DNA from: Bacteroidota bacterium
Lineage (GTDB): Bacteria; Bacteroidota; Bacteroidia; Bacteroidales; JACABE01
Length of the DNA: 64,000 nt
Assembly (NCBI GenBank): GCA_026391675.1
Contig: JAPLDQ010000020.1
Coordinates: 62,001-126,000, forward strand
Direction: 5' to 3'
This document shows, one piece after another, positions 1 through 11,894 of this stretch. The first letter of the stretch is position 1, and each line of letters starts with the position of its first letter. Under the pieces are notes generated by a model that saw only the letters and a list, made by a program, of their open reading frames with translations, did not search any database and was not told the DNA's origin. The position numbers were made by a program, and so were the translations under genes.

Positions 1-723
1 ACTGTCGATACCATAAACTTCACGCAATTGTTCTTTCTTAACAAAGCCACCCAGTTTATTGCGATAATTTGCAATTCTGCGTGCAAAAGCAGGACCGATA
101 CCTTTTATTTCCTGTAAATCGTTGGTGTCAGCAGAATTTAATTCTGCAGTAAATACTGCTTTTTGTTTGTTTTCGTATTTAACAGAAGTATTGCTATTTG
201 TACGGTTATCAGGAATTGAGATAAAAGGCTCAAGAATATTATATTCTTCGCTGCTGATACAATACATTTTTTTGAAATCTTCTTTTTTGTAAAATTTTCC
301 GCCTTTATTGCGGAAATTGAGCAAAGTTTTAATTTGCTTATCACTTAATCCCATTTCTTTCATTTCGTCTGTTTGTATGGTGTTGGGATTAAACTCAAAT
401 GGTTTTAAATTGATTGCAGCAAAGGATTTATCACTATTGTTAAAATCGAATTTCTGATTATCTGAATAAGATTTATTATGCTCAGCTTTTCCTGCTGAAT
501 CGGAATAACTTTCAAATGCAGTAATCTCTTTGCTGAATTTATCAATATTAAGATGTTGATTCTTTGTTAAATAAGGAAAAATAAACATCCGGATAATCAA
601 TAATAACAACATCAGGCTAAACAATACAATAATACCTCTTCTCTCTCTTTTAGTGAAAGAAAAGTAGTATTTCAGCTGATGTATTAGTTTTTTCAATAAA
701 TATAACTTTAGTTCTTTCAACAA
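1..723 (-). CDS. Helix-hairpin-helix (ComEA-like) membrane-anchored protein, partial
   Basis: The reading frame is open from a TTG at 723 to the left window edge, so the C-terminus is missing. In-frame stop TAA lies upstream at 759-757 and no ATG occurs before the membrane segment, so TTG is the best start (720 is also TTG). After about 25 basic residues there is one hydrophobic segment (GIIVLFSLMLLLLIIRMFIF), then a linker, then two helix-hairpin-helix units. The first follows FEFNPN and contains MGLSDKQIKTLLNFRNKGG; the second contains ELNSADTNDLQEIKGIGPAF and ARRIANYRNKLGGF. This layout is common in Bacteroidota proteins annotated as helix-hairpin-helix domain proteins. HhH units bind DNA non-specifically in ComEA, but for this membrane form a DNA-uptake role is only inferred. 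It is divergent from the permease at 835. Confidence 0.8.
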   Translation of the reverse strand, partial: MLKELKLYLLKKLIHQLKYYFSFTKRERRGIIVLFSLMLLLLIIRMFIFPYLTKNQHLNIDKFSKEITAFESYSDSAGKAEHNKSYSDNQKFDFNNSDKSFAAINLKPFEFNPNTIQTDEMKEMGLSDKQIKTLLNFRNKGGKFYKKEDFKKMYCISSEEYNILEPFISIPDNRTNSNTSVKYENKQKAVFTAELNSADTNDLQEIKGIGPAFARRIANYRNKLGGFVKKEQLREVYGIDS

Positions 724-801
724 AAATGCGAAAAAATCCTGAAAAACAAGCGATTTTTAGATTTTTCTCTAAAATATTTTATTTCAACATTAAAAATAAA
801 A

Positions 802-809
802 TATCTTTG
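802..809 (+). promoter_or_regulatory. Promoter -7 box TATCTTTG for the permease
   Basis: TATCTTTG fits the Bacteroidota -7 consensus TAnnTTTG. Transcription would begin near 815-817. That leaves about 20 nt before ATG 835 but only about 7 before ATG 823, so 835 is the preferred translation start. Confidence 0.6.
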
Positions 810-834
810 TATGCAATAATCAATGCTTTTTGTT

Positions 835-2295
835 ATGGAAAAAACGATTACTGATTCATCTCATTTTAAGAAATCATTTGGATTATATGGAGCTATAGCT
901 ATTGTTGCCGGTTCCATGATAGGCTCCGGTATTTTTATTGTCAGTGCTGATATTTCCAGAAACCTTGGTTCACCCTTTTATTTATTGCTGACATGGTTAA
1001 TTACCGGTTTTATTACTTTAATTGCAGCATTAAGCTATGGTGAACTGGCTGCTATGATGCCTAAAGCCGGTGGGCAATACGTTTATCTTACCGAAGCATT
1101 TAATCCGTTTATCGGATTCCTCTACGGATGGACTTTTTTTCTGGTTATACAAACAGGAACTATCGCTGCAGTAGCTGTTGCCTTTGCAAAATATACCGGT
1201 GTAATTTTTCCTTTCTTTAGTGAATCGAATATACTAATGGATTTAGGGTTTATTAAAATTTCAGCCGCTCAGTTACTGGCCATTCTTAGTTTGATTGTAT
1301 TAACCATGATTAATTACAGGGGAATAAAGAATGGGAAAATTATTCAACTGAGTTTTACCATAACAAAGGTAATTGCTATAGCAGGACTTATTATTCTGGG
1401 ATTTATTATTGCATCAGGAAGCAGTTTCTGGTCAGTTAATTTCAGCGATATGTGGACAGTAAAAACTACTGTATTTGAAGGAGGTAAAATTATTTCAATT
1501 AAAGAAATTACAGGTATCGCCATATTGACAACAATAGGCGTGGCAATGGTTGGCAGCGTTTTTTCAAGTGATGCCTGGAACAACGTTACATTTATTGCAG
1601 GAGAAATTAAAAATCCTAACCGGAATATTCCGCTCAGTTTGTTCTGGGGTGTTTTAATTGTAACTATTATATATATATTAGCCAATTTGGTATATATTAA
1701 CTTGCTCCCATTGCAGGGAAGTCCTGATGCTACTGATGTAATCGGCAGAGGTATTCAGTTTGCAACGTCAGACAGGATAGGTGTAGCCGCAGCAACCAGA
1801 ATTTTCGGTAGTTCTGCAGCGTTTGTTATGGCTGTATTGATTATGATATCTACATTTGGTTGTAATAATGGTCTTGTATTATCAGGTGCCAGGGTGTATT
1901 ATGCAATGGGTAACGACGGACTTTTCTTTAAAAAAGTTGCCAAACTGAATAAGTTTTCAGTACCGGGTGTAGCTTTGATTATTCAATGTGTTTGGGCAAG
2001 TTTACTTTGTCTGTCAGGTCGATATAATGACCTGCTCGATTATGTAGTATTTGCTGTTTTATTGTTTTATATCTTAACAATAATTGGCCTTTTTGTTTTG
2101 AGAGTGAAAAAACCGGAAATTCCAAGACCATACAAAGCTTTCGGTTATCCTGTTTTACCTGCTATCTATATTATACTTGCTTTTGCACTTTGCGTTGATT
2201 TGCTTATTTATAAACCCAGTTTTACATGGCCTGGTATGATAATCGTGCTACTTGGCATTCCTGTATATTTTATTATTAAGAAAAAAAAGGCTTAG
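835..2295 (+). CDS. APC-family amino acid permease
   Basis: A 486-residue inner-membrane protein with about 12 hydrophobic segments, typical of the amino acid-polyamine-organocation superfamily. The TM1 signature GSMIGSGIF is at residues 26-34 and is the unwound substrate-binding region of LeuT-fold APC transporters. A conserved stretch GEIKNPNRNIPLSLFWG follows TM6, as in amino-acid/cation symporters and exchangers of this superfamily. The substrate cannot be read from sequence. Start: ATG 835 (MEKTITD) is preferred over ATG 823 (MLFVMEK) because the -7 box at 802-809 leaves almost no leader for 823. It appears to be a single-gene unit, followed by a 135-bp spacer with a new promoter. Confidence 0.9.
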   Translation: MEKTITDSSHFKKSFGLYGAIAIVAGSMIGSGIFIVSADISRNLGSPFYLLLTWLITGFITLIAALSYGELAAMMPKAGGQYVYLTEAFNPFIGFLYGWTFFLVIQTGTIAAVAVAFAKYTGVIFPFFSESNILMDLGFIKISAAQLLAILSLIVLTMINYRGIKNGKIIQLSFTITKVIAIAGLIILGFIIASGSSFWSVNFSDMWTVKTTVFEGGKIISIKEITGIAILTTIGVAMVGSVFSSDAWNNVTFIAGEIKNPNRNIPLSLFWGVLIVTIIYILANLVYINLLPLQGSPDATDVIGRGIQFATSDRIGVAAATRIFGSSAAFVMAVLIMISTFGCNNGLVLSGARVYYAMGNDGLFFKKVAKLNKFSVPGVALIIQCVWASLLCLSGRYNDLLDYVVFAVLLFYILTIIGLFVLRVKKPEIPRPYKAFGYPVLPAIYIILAFALCVDLLIYKPSFTWPGMIIVLLGIPVYFIIKKKKA

Positions 2296-2384
2296 ATAAA
2301 TTAAGAAATAAAACTTTAAAAAAACTAATTCATTAAATTTTTGATTTTTTTTTAGATTTTTACCAAAATACGTTTAGAATTATA

Positions 2385-2392
2385 TATTTTTG
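2385..2392 (+). promoter_or_regulatory. Promoter -7 box TATTTTTG
   Basis: TATTTTTG matches TAnnTTTG and lies 38 bp before ATG 2431, giving a leader of about 32 nt. Confidence 0.5.
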
Positions 2393-2430
2393 CTATTAAT
2401 TCTAACACATAAACTAATAACCTAAAACGA

Positions 2431-2871
2431 ATGGAAAATACTGCAGACAAAAATAACAGTTTCTTTAGGTTCGAAGACCTGAGGATTTACCACAAAGCTA
2501 TTGAATTTGTTGACTGGACTCAGCAAGCTACAAGCTATTTCCCAGAAGATGCTAAAACTACGATTGGAGTTCCTATGTCAAAAGCAGCGCAGGCTATAGT
2601 TGTGAACATAGCAGAAGGATCTGCCCGGAACAAAAGTCAATTTGTTTATTATCTTAAAATGGCAAAAAGTGCAGTGAGAGAAAGTGTAGTTTACACTACC
2701 ATTGCCAAAACAATGCATTTTATTTCAGATGAAACTGAAGAAGAAGGCAGACGTCAGCTGATGGAATTGACCAAGATGATTGGTGCTTTGATTGCATCTT
2801 TGCAAAAAGCACAGTTAGCTTCAGGACAAATGGATGAAAAACCAAGCGAAGAAGTAGATTTTGAAGATTAA
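2431..2871 (+). CDS. Four-helix bundle protein (23S rRNA IVS / S23 family)
   Basis: 146 residues. The N-terminal FRFEDLRIYHKAIEFVDW and central AIVVNIAEGSARN are hallmarks of the four-helix bundle family first described from intervening sequences in 23S rRNA and common as free-standing genes in Bacteroidota. The chain is predicted all-helical, with a 15-20-residue acidic tail (QMDEKPSEEVDFED). Homologues form pentamers or other oligomers of unknown function; no catalytic residues are evident. It is chromosomal and not inside an rRNA gene here. The DUF1015 gene starts 68 bp downstream and could be read through from this promoter, since no terminator is visible between them. Confidence 0.85.
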   Translation: MENTADKNNSFFRFEDLRIYHKAIEFVDWTQQATSYFPEDAKTTIGVPMSKAAQAIVVNIAEGSARNKSQFVYYLKMAKSAVRESVVYTTIAKTMHFISDETEEEGRRQLMELTKMIGALIASLQKAQLASGQMDEKPSEEVDFED

Positions 2872-2939
2872 TACCTAATTCTCTTGCATTGATTTTCTTT
2901 ATATTTAATCATTAATATTTTTTATTAAGTACTATTTTT

Positions 2940-4190
2940 ATGGCTATACTTAAAGCATTTAAAGGATTACGCCCACCCATTGGCATTGCAAAAGAACTTG
3001 CATCAAGGCCTTACGACGTTTTAAACTCTTCAGAAGCACGTGAGGAGGCAAAGGGAAACGATTATTCATTATTACACATTATCAAACCTGAAATTGATTT
3101 GCCTGTTGATCTTGATGAACATGATCAGGCTGTTTACAACAAAGCAAAGGAAAATTTAATGAAGTTTAAAGCCAACAAATGGCTGGTTCCGGATGAAAGT
3201 GCAAAATTGTACATTTACGCACAAACCATGGACGGGCGTACACAATATGGTATTGTCGGATGTGCCGGTGTTGAAGATTACATGAATGGCATCATTAAAA
3301 AACATGAGCTTACACGCAAAGATAAAGAAGAAGACCGTATGAAACATGTTCGAATTACCAATGCCAATATGGAACCTGTTTTCTTTGCCTATCCTGCTGT
3401 TAAAGAAATTGATGATATCGTCAGTAATATTGTTAACAATCAGAAACCTGAATATGATTTTGTTTCAGAAGATGGTTTTGGACATCATTTCTGGGTTATC
3501 AATGATGAAAATACGATTAATAAGATAATTGAATTATTCAAAACAAAAGTTCCATTTACTTATGTAGCTGATGGCCATCATCGTACAGCAGCTGCAGCCC
3601 TGGTTGGAAATGAAAAGAAAAATAATAATCCTCAGCACAACGGTTCTGAGGAATATAATTATTTCCTCGCAGTACATTTCCCTGATAATCAATTAAAAAT
3701 CATTGATTACAATCGTGTTGTTAAGGATTTGAATGGATTAACAGCTGAACAGTTGCTCGAAAAATTAAGTAAGGATTTTATTGTTAAAGATGAAGGTTCA
3801 GCAATCTTTACGCCCACAAAATTACACGAATTCAGTATGTATCTTGAAGGTAAATGGTATTCACTTTTAGCTAAAGATGGTACTTATAATGATAATGATC
3901 CTATCGGAGTATTGGATGTTACCATTTTATCCGGTTTGGTTCTTGATAATATTTTTGGGATTAAAGATTTACGTACAGATAAACGTATTGATTTTGTCGG
4001 TGGGATAAGAGGATTGGGCGAACTGAAACGCAGGGTTGATAATGGCGAAATGAAAGTTGCATTTGCCTTATATGCAGTTTCTATGAAGCAATTGATTGAT
4101 ATTGCTGATTCCGCTAATATCATGCCACCGAAAACCACCTGGTTTGAGCCAAAATTACGCAGTGGACTGGTTGTACATGAATTAATATAA
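2940..4190 (+). CDS. DUF1015 family protein
   Basis: 416 residues, the full length for DUF1015 (COG4198). Diagnostic features are the N-terminal FKGLRPP followed by ASRPYDVLNSSEARE, and the motif YVADGHHRTAAA near residues 207-218, which resembles the GxxHR nucleotide-binding motif of ParB/Srx-fold proteins. In many Bacteroidota this gene sits beside serC and serA, which links the family to serine metabolism by context. That context is absent here, so the link is only indirect. No signal peptide or membrane segment, so it should be cytosolic. A strong hairpin terminator follows 31 bp after the stop. Confidence 0.88.
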   Translation: MAILKAFKGLRPPIGIAKELASRPYDVLNSSEAREEAKGNDYSLLHIIKPEIDLPVDLDEHDQAVYNKAKENLMKFKANKWLVPDESAKLYIYAQTMDGRTQYGIVGCAGVEDYMNGIIKKHELTRKDKEEDRMKHVRITNANMEPVFFAYPAVKEIDDIVSNIVNNQKPEYDFVSEDGFGHHFWVINDENTINKIIELFKTKVPFTYVADGHHRTAAAALVGNEKKNNNPQHNGSEEYNYFLAVHFPDNQLKIIDYNRVVKDLNGLTAEQLLEKLSKDFIVKDEGSAIFTPTKLHEFSMYLEGKWYSLLAKDGTYNDNDPIGVLDVTILSGLVLDNIFGIKDLRTDKRIDFVGGIRGLGELKRRVDNGEMKVAFALYAVSMKQLIDIADSANIMPPKTTWFEPKLRSGLVVHELI

Positions 4191-4221
4191 TCTAATATAA
4201 TCAACCACAACATAATACATT

Positions 4222-4259
4222 AAAAAACGTTTGCATAATTGTATGTAAACGTTTTTTTT
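4222..4259 (+). terminator. Rho-independent terminator after DUF1015
   Basis: Inverted repeat with CGTTTGCATA pairing to TATGTAAACG around an ATTG loop. An A-run on the left and a run of eight T on the right extend the stem and supply the U-tract. The symmetry would allow function on both strands. Confidence 0.85.
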
Positions 4260-4337
4260 ATCGTTTAGATTGCTATAATTCAGTCAATATTTAACTTATT
4301 TAAACACTTATATAAGCAAAAATTTACAAAAATTACG

Positions 4338-4345
4338 TAGGTTTG
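4338..4345 (+). promoter_or_regulatory. Promoter -7 box TAGGTTTG
   Basis: TAGGTTTG fits TAnnTTTG. Expected start of transcription is near 4352, leaving about 14 nt before the GTG start at 4366. It follows directly on a terminator, so it probably drives the permease-glycosyltransferase-ligA unit. Confidence 0.6.
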
Positions 4346-4365
4346 CATAGTAAAAGCGATTAATA

Positions 4366-5793
4366 GTGAAAAAAATTTATCAGTTAATTATTAAATTGTA
4401 TCTGGGACCGTTAGTGATGACTTTCTTCATTGCTTTATTTATACTTTTGATGCAGTTCTTATGGAAATATATTGATGATTTTGTTGGCAAAGGCCTGGAA
4501 TGGTATGTAATTGCACAACTTATGTTTTATGCTTCAGCAACCTTTGTCCCTTTAGCGCTTCCACTTGCCATTCTCCTTTCTTCCTTAATGACTTTTGGGA
4601 ATTTAGGCGAAAAATATGAACTTACAGCTATAAAAGCAGCTGGAATTTCATTGCGTTCTATAATGAAACCCTTAATTGTTTTATCAATTATAATAAGCGG
4701 AATAGCATTTTATTTTTCAAATAATGTAATGCCTTATGCCAATTTAAAATTTAAAACGTTGTTGTTTGATGTGCAATCCAAAAAGCCTGCTGTAAATATT
4801 CAGGAGGGTATGTATTATGATGGAATTGACGGATATATTATTAAAATTGGGAAAAAAGACAGCGACGGTAAAACATTGCATAACATAATGATTTACGATC
4901 ATACCAAAAAGTCAGGGAATTCAAATTTAACCATTGCCAAATCCGGCAAAATGGAGCTTACAGCTGATAATCGTTTTTTGTTTTTTACCCTTTGGGATGG
5001 AAATAATTATGCTGAGGATTTAAGCACTTATGCCAATTTGCAGAAACGTCCAATGGTTCGTATCAGTTTTAAAGAAGAATACCGTAGATTTGACCTCTCT
5101 GCATTTGCTTTTTCTAAAACCAATGAAGACTTATATAAGAATCATTTTCAAATGCTTAATTTGAAGCAACTTACTCAGACTGAAGATACGCTGAAGATTC
5201 AACTGAATGATAAAAAGAAAAAGTTTTACGAAACTTTCATTACCAGATTAAGTTTCTTCTATTATCAATATGATACAATAAATAAGCAAAAAACGGATAG
5301 TTTACCAAAACTTAAAACTGAATTATTGGCAGATTATGAACTTATGGCAAAAAACCAAATTGTAGGTTCTGCAATCCAAATGGCCCGCAGTGCTAAAAAT
5401 GAAGTTGATTTCCTTTCCATTGATTATAAAGATACTGAAGAATATATCCGTCGTTTTGATATTGAATGGCAACGTAAATTTACGTTGTCTTTTGCCTGTC
5501 TGATTTTATTTTTTATTGGAGCTCCATTAGGTGCAATTATTCGTAAAGGCGGCTTTGGATTGCCTGTTGTTATGTCAGTACTTTTCTTTGTAATTTTCCA
5601 TATTATTTCTATGATAGGCGAAAAATCCAGCCGTGAAGGGATTTTAGGTTCTTTTGAAGGTATGTGGTTGTCATCATTAATTTTTTTACCGATAGGAATT
5701 TTGCTTACTATTAAAGCTACAACTGATTCACCACTTTTTGACAGTGATGTCTGGGCTCGATTATTTAAAAAAATATTTAGAAGGAAATCTTAG
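4366..5793 (+). CDS. LptF/LptG family permease (YjgP/YjgQ)
   Basis: 475 residues, GTG start fixed by the promoter 20 bp upstream. Three N-terminal membrane segments (about 12-35, 50-80, 100-120) are followed by a roughly 220-residue soluble periplasmic domain, then three C-terminal segments (about 370-460) containing LIFFIGAPLGAIIRKGGFG. This is the YjgP/YjgQ layout. LptF and LptG pair in the LptB2FG ABC transporter that extracts lipopolysaccharide from the inner membrane; the periplasmic part is expected to be a beta-jellyroll. Which subunit this is cannot be decided from one gene. The region between the last jellyroll strand and TM4 is long and lysine-rich (about 280-370). It is followed 64 bp later by a glycosyltransferase, a fitting envelope context. 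Confidence 0.9.
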   Translation: MKKIYQLIIKLYLGPLVMTFFIALFILLMQFLWKYIDDFVGKGLEWYVIAQLMFYASATFVPLALPLAILLSSLMTFGNLGEKYELTAIKAAGISLRSIMKPLIVLSIIISGIAFYFSNNVMPYANLKFKTLLFDVQSKKPAVNIQEGMYYDGIDGYIIKIGKKDSDGKTLHNIMIYDHTKKSGNSNLTIAKSGKMELTADNRFLFFTLWDGNNYAEDLSTYANLQKRPMVRISFKEEYRRFDLSAFAFSKTNEDLYKNHFQMLNLKQLTQTEDTLKIQLNDKKKKFYETFITRLSFFYYQYDTINKQKTDSLPKLKTELLADYELMAKNQIVGSAIQMARSAKNEVDFLSIDYKDTEEYIRRFDIEWQRKFTLSFACLILFFIGAPLGAIIRKGGFGLPVVMSVLFFVIFHIISMIGEKSSREGILGSFEGMWLSSLIFLPIGILLTIKATTDSPLFDSDVWARLFKKIFRRKS

Positions 5794-5857
5794 AAATCTT
5801 AAGAAATAAGTATAATAAAATTACCAAAAGCAAGGTATCATTAATCAATCAGCAAAT

Positions 5858-7063
5858 ATGAAGATACTGCAAATCTGCAATAAACCACCTTATCCTCCGC
5901 ACGAGGGCGGTTCAATTGCTATGCATGCAGTAACACAAGGTTTAATTGATAAGGGGCATAGTGTAAAAGTATTGGCCATCAATAGCCTTAAGAATAAGAT
6001 TAACTTTGATGCTATGCCTGATTCCTATGTGAAAGCAACAGGTTTTGAAAGCGTTTTTGTTGATTTAAGTATAAAAATAATTCCTGCATTTTTCAATTTA
6101 TTTTCATCTTCTTCCTATCATGTAAAACGTTTTATCTCAACTGATTTAGAAGAAAAGATAATTGAAATATTGCGTGCTGAAAAATTTGATATTATTCAAC
6201 TGGAAACGCTGTATTTAACGCCATATATTTCATGTATACGTTTGTATTCTGAGGCAAAAATTATATTACGGGCTCATAATGTAGAGCATTTAATATGGGA
6301 ACGTATAGCTGAAGAAACAAAAAATCCTTTTAAAAAATTATACCTGAGACATCTGGCAAAAACGCTTAAAAAATATGAAGTTACTACATTGCTGCAATGT
6401 GATGGTATTGCTGCTATTACTTCAATTGATGCAAATCAGTTTTTAAAATTGGGTTATAATAATGCATTGATTGATATTCCTTTTGGCATCAATTTAAACG
6501 ATTACCGATACGAAAATATTAAAAATACTACTTCTTTATTTCATATCGGTTCAATGAACTGGTTGCCAAATGTACATGGTATTCAGTGGTTTTTAGATCA
6601 GGTCTGGATTCCTTACCATAAAGATTTCAATCATCTTAAACTGTATCTTGCAGGCAGAAAAATGCCGCAATCGTTTATTGAATCAGCTTATCCTGATGTA
6701 ATAATAGAAGGAGAAGTGGCAGATGCTAAAACTTTTATGCAATCGAAGTCAGTTATGATTGTACCTTTGTTCTCAGGAAGTGGTATCCGGATTAAAATTA
6801 TTGAAGCAATGGCAATGGGTAAAATTGTAATAGCTACTAAGATAGCAGCAGAAGGAATCAATTATTCACCAAATGAGAATATTATTATTGCCGATACTGC
6901 TAAAGATTTTAAAGCTGCAATTCTTGATATAAATGAAAACAGGGAAAAACAAATATTTATTGGAGCTAATGCACGGCAATTAATAGAAAGAGAATATGAC
7001 AACAATGTTATTATAGATAAATTAATCCAATTTTATCGTGATTTAATAAAAAAGGCTGAATAA
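5858..7063 (+). CDS. Glycosyltransferase, GT4-type (GT-B fold)
   Basis: 401 residues. The N-terminal Rossmann half begins ILQICNKPPYPPHEGGS, with a glycine-rich loop that in GT-B enzymes faces the acceptor and nucleotide-sugar phosphate. The C-terminal half starts at FHIGSMNWLPNVHGI and carries the donor-binding E-x7-E type motif in KIIEAMAMGKIVIATK (about 312-327). No signal peptide; it should act at the cytoplasmic face. The stop codon overlaps the next start by one base (TAATG), so the two glycosyltransferases are translationally coupled. Donor and acceptor cannot be read from sequence. Confidence 0.88.
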   Translation: MKILQICNKPPYPPHEGGSIAMHAVTQGLIDKGHSVKVLAINSLKNKINFDAMPDSYVKATGFESVFVDLSIKIIPAFFNLFSSSSYHVKRFISTDLEEKIIEILRAEKFDIIQLETLYLTPYISCIRLYSEAKIILRAHNVEHLIWERIAEETKNPFKKLYLRHLAKTLKKYEVTTLLQCDGIAAITSIDANQFLKLGYNNALIDIPFGINLNDYRYENIKNTTSLFHIGSMNWLPNVHGIQWFLDQVWIPYHKDFNHLKLYLAGRKMPQSFIESAYPDVIIEGEVADAKTFMQSKSVMIVPLFSGSGIRIKIIEAMAMGKIVIATKIAAEGINYSPNENIIIADTAKDFKAAILDINENREKQIFIGANARQLIEREYDNNVIIDKLIQFYRDLIKKAE

Positions 7064-8229
7064 TGAAATTATTTGTTGTTTTATCCAGAGTTCCTTATCC
7101 ATTGGATAAAGGCGATAAACTGAGAGCTTTTCAGTTTATTCGTTTTTTATCAGAATACCATGATATATATCTTTATTGTCTTAATGAAAATTCTTTGCAT
7201 CCTGATGCACTTAATCAGTTAAAACCCTATTGTAAAGAGATTTATCTTTTTAATTTATCAAAAACAAGCATTTTTATAAATCTTATTAAGGCATTCTTTA
7301 ACGGAAAACCTTTCCAGGTTGGTTATTTCTTTAATTCAAAAGCCAAAAAGCAAATAAATTCACTTATAGAATCAATACAACCTGATCATATTTTTTGTCA
7401 ACTGGCAAGAATGGCTGAATATGTTAAAGATTTTAATATTCCAAAGACACTGGATTATCAGGATGTTTTTTCATATGGAATTAAAAGGAGAATGCAGAAT
7501 GAAACTGTTTATTTGCTTCCTGTATTGAAATCAGAATATAAAAGAATGCTCAGGTACGAAAATGAGATTTTTGGATATTTCAACCATAAACTGATAATTT
7601 CTGAAACTGACCGTGATTTAATTCCACATCCTGATAATAAAGATATACATGTATTGCCAAATGGTGTTGATACATCCTATTATCAGCCCATTGATACAGA
7701 AAAGGAGTTTGATATATTATTTACAGGCAATATGTCATATCCTCCCAATATTGATGCCTGTCAGTTTTTGGTAAATGAAATATTACCATTGGTACACAAA
7801 AGAATACCCGGAGCTAAAGTAATGCTTGCCGGCTCCAGTCCGCATTTTCTGGTTAAGAAACTGGAATCCGATTATGTAGTTGTTACCGGTTGGGTTGATG
7901 ATATGCGGCTTTCTTATGCAAAAGCTAAGGTTTTTATTGCACCTATGCGGATTGGTACCGGATTGCAGAATAAACTTCTTGAAGCAATGGCAATGCAGCT
8001 GCCATGTATTACCACACCACTTGCAAATGATGCTTTAAAAGCAAATGAGGGCTCTGAAATTTTTGTTAATTTATCAGCACAGTGGTTGGCGAAAAATATT
8101 TGCGATTTACTGGAAAATACAGAATTGTCCGATAAAATTGCCCTTAATGGCTATGACTTTGTAATACAGAATTTTAACTGGAAGAAAAATATTAAAGTCT
8201 TACATCAAATTATAAGCAAAACCGAATAA
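7063..8229 (+). CDS. Glycosyltransferase resembling the TIGR03087/EpsH-associated sugar transferase group
   Basis: 388 residues. The opening LSRVPYPLDKGDKLRAFQF is characteristic of the group of GT-B glycosyltransferases annotated as PEP-CTERM/EpsH-system sugar transferases, which also occurs widely outside that system. The donor-binding half has LFTGNMSYPPNIDA (about 222-235) and QNKLLEAMAMQLPCITT (about 301-317). Start ATG overlaps the stop of the previous gene by one nucleotide, and the next gene starts one nucleotide after this stop. Paralogous in layout to the preceding enzyme; together they suggest consecutive sugar additions to one glycan. Confidence 0.85.
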   Translation: MKLFVVLSRVPYPLDKGDKLRAFQFIRFLSEYHDIYLYCLNENSLHPDALNQLKPYCKEIYLFNLSKTSIFINLIKAFFNGKPFQVGYFFNSKAKKQINSLIESIQPDHIFCQLARMAEYVKDFNIPKTLDYQDVFSYGIKRRMQNETVYLLPVLKSEYKRMLRYENEIFGYFNHKLIISETDRDLIPHPDNKDIHVLPNGVDTSYYQPIDTEKEFDILFTGNMSYPPNIDACQFLVNEILPLVHKRIPGAKVMLAGSSPHFLVKKLESDYVVVTGWVDDMRLSYAKAKVFIAPMRIGTGLQNKLLEAMAMQLPCITTPLANDALKANEGSEIFVNLSAQWLAKNICDLLENTELSDKIALNGYDFVIQNFNWKKNIKVLHQIISKTE

Positions 8230-8230
8230 T

Positions 8231-11849
<3,619 letters not shown>

Positions 11850-11853
11850 TTTA

Positions 11854-11861
11854 TAAATTTG
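11854..11861 (+). promoter_or_regulatory. Promoter -7 box TAAATTTG
   Basis: TAAATTTG matches TAnnTTTG just after the ligA stop. It overlaps the upstream in-frame TTG at 11859, which rules that codon out as a start and supports ATG 11895. Confidence 0.6.
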
Positions 11862-11894
11862 CTAAACTTATTAAAAAAAATAAATTTCATTTCT

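Noticed and set aside
138-344. 68-codon minus-strand frame with a hydrophobic stretch
   Set aside because: It lies in another frame of the helix-hairpin-helix gene, which has recognisable domains; no promoter.
2431-2871. Intervening sequence in a 23S rRNA gene
   Set aside because: The family is named after such elements, but no rRNA sequence flanks the gene; it has its own promoter.
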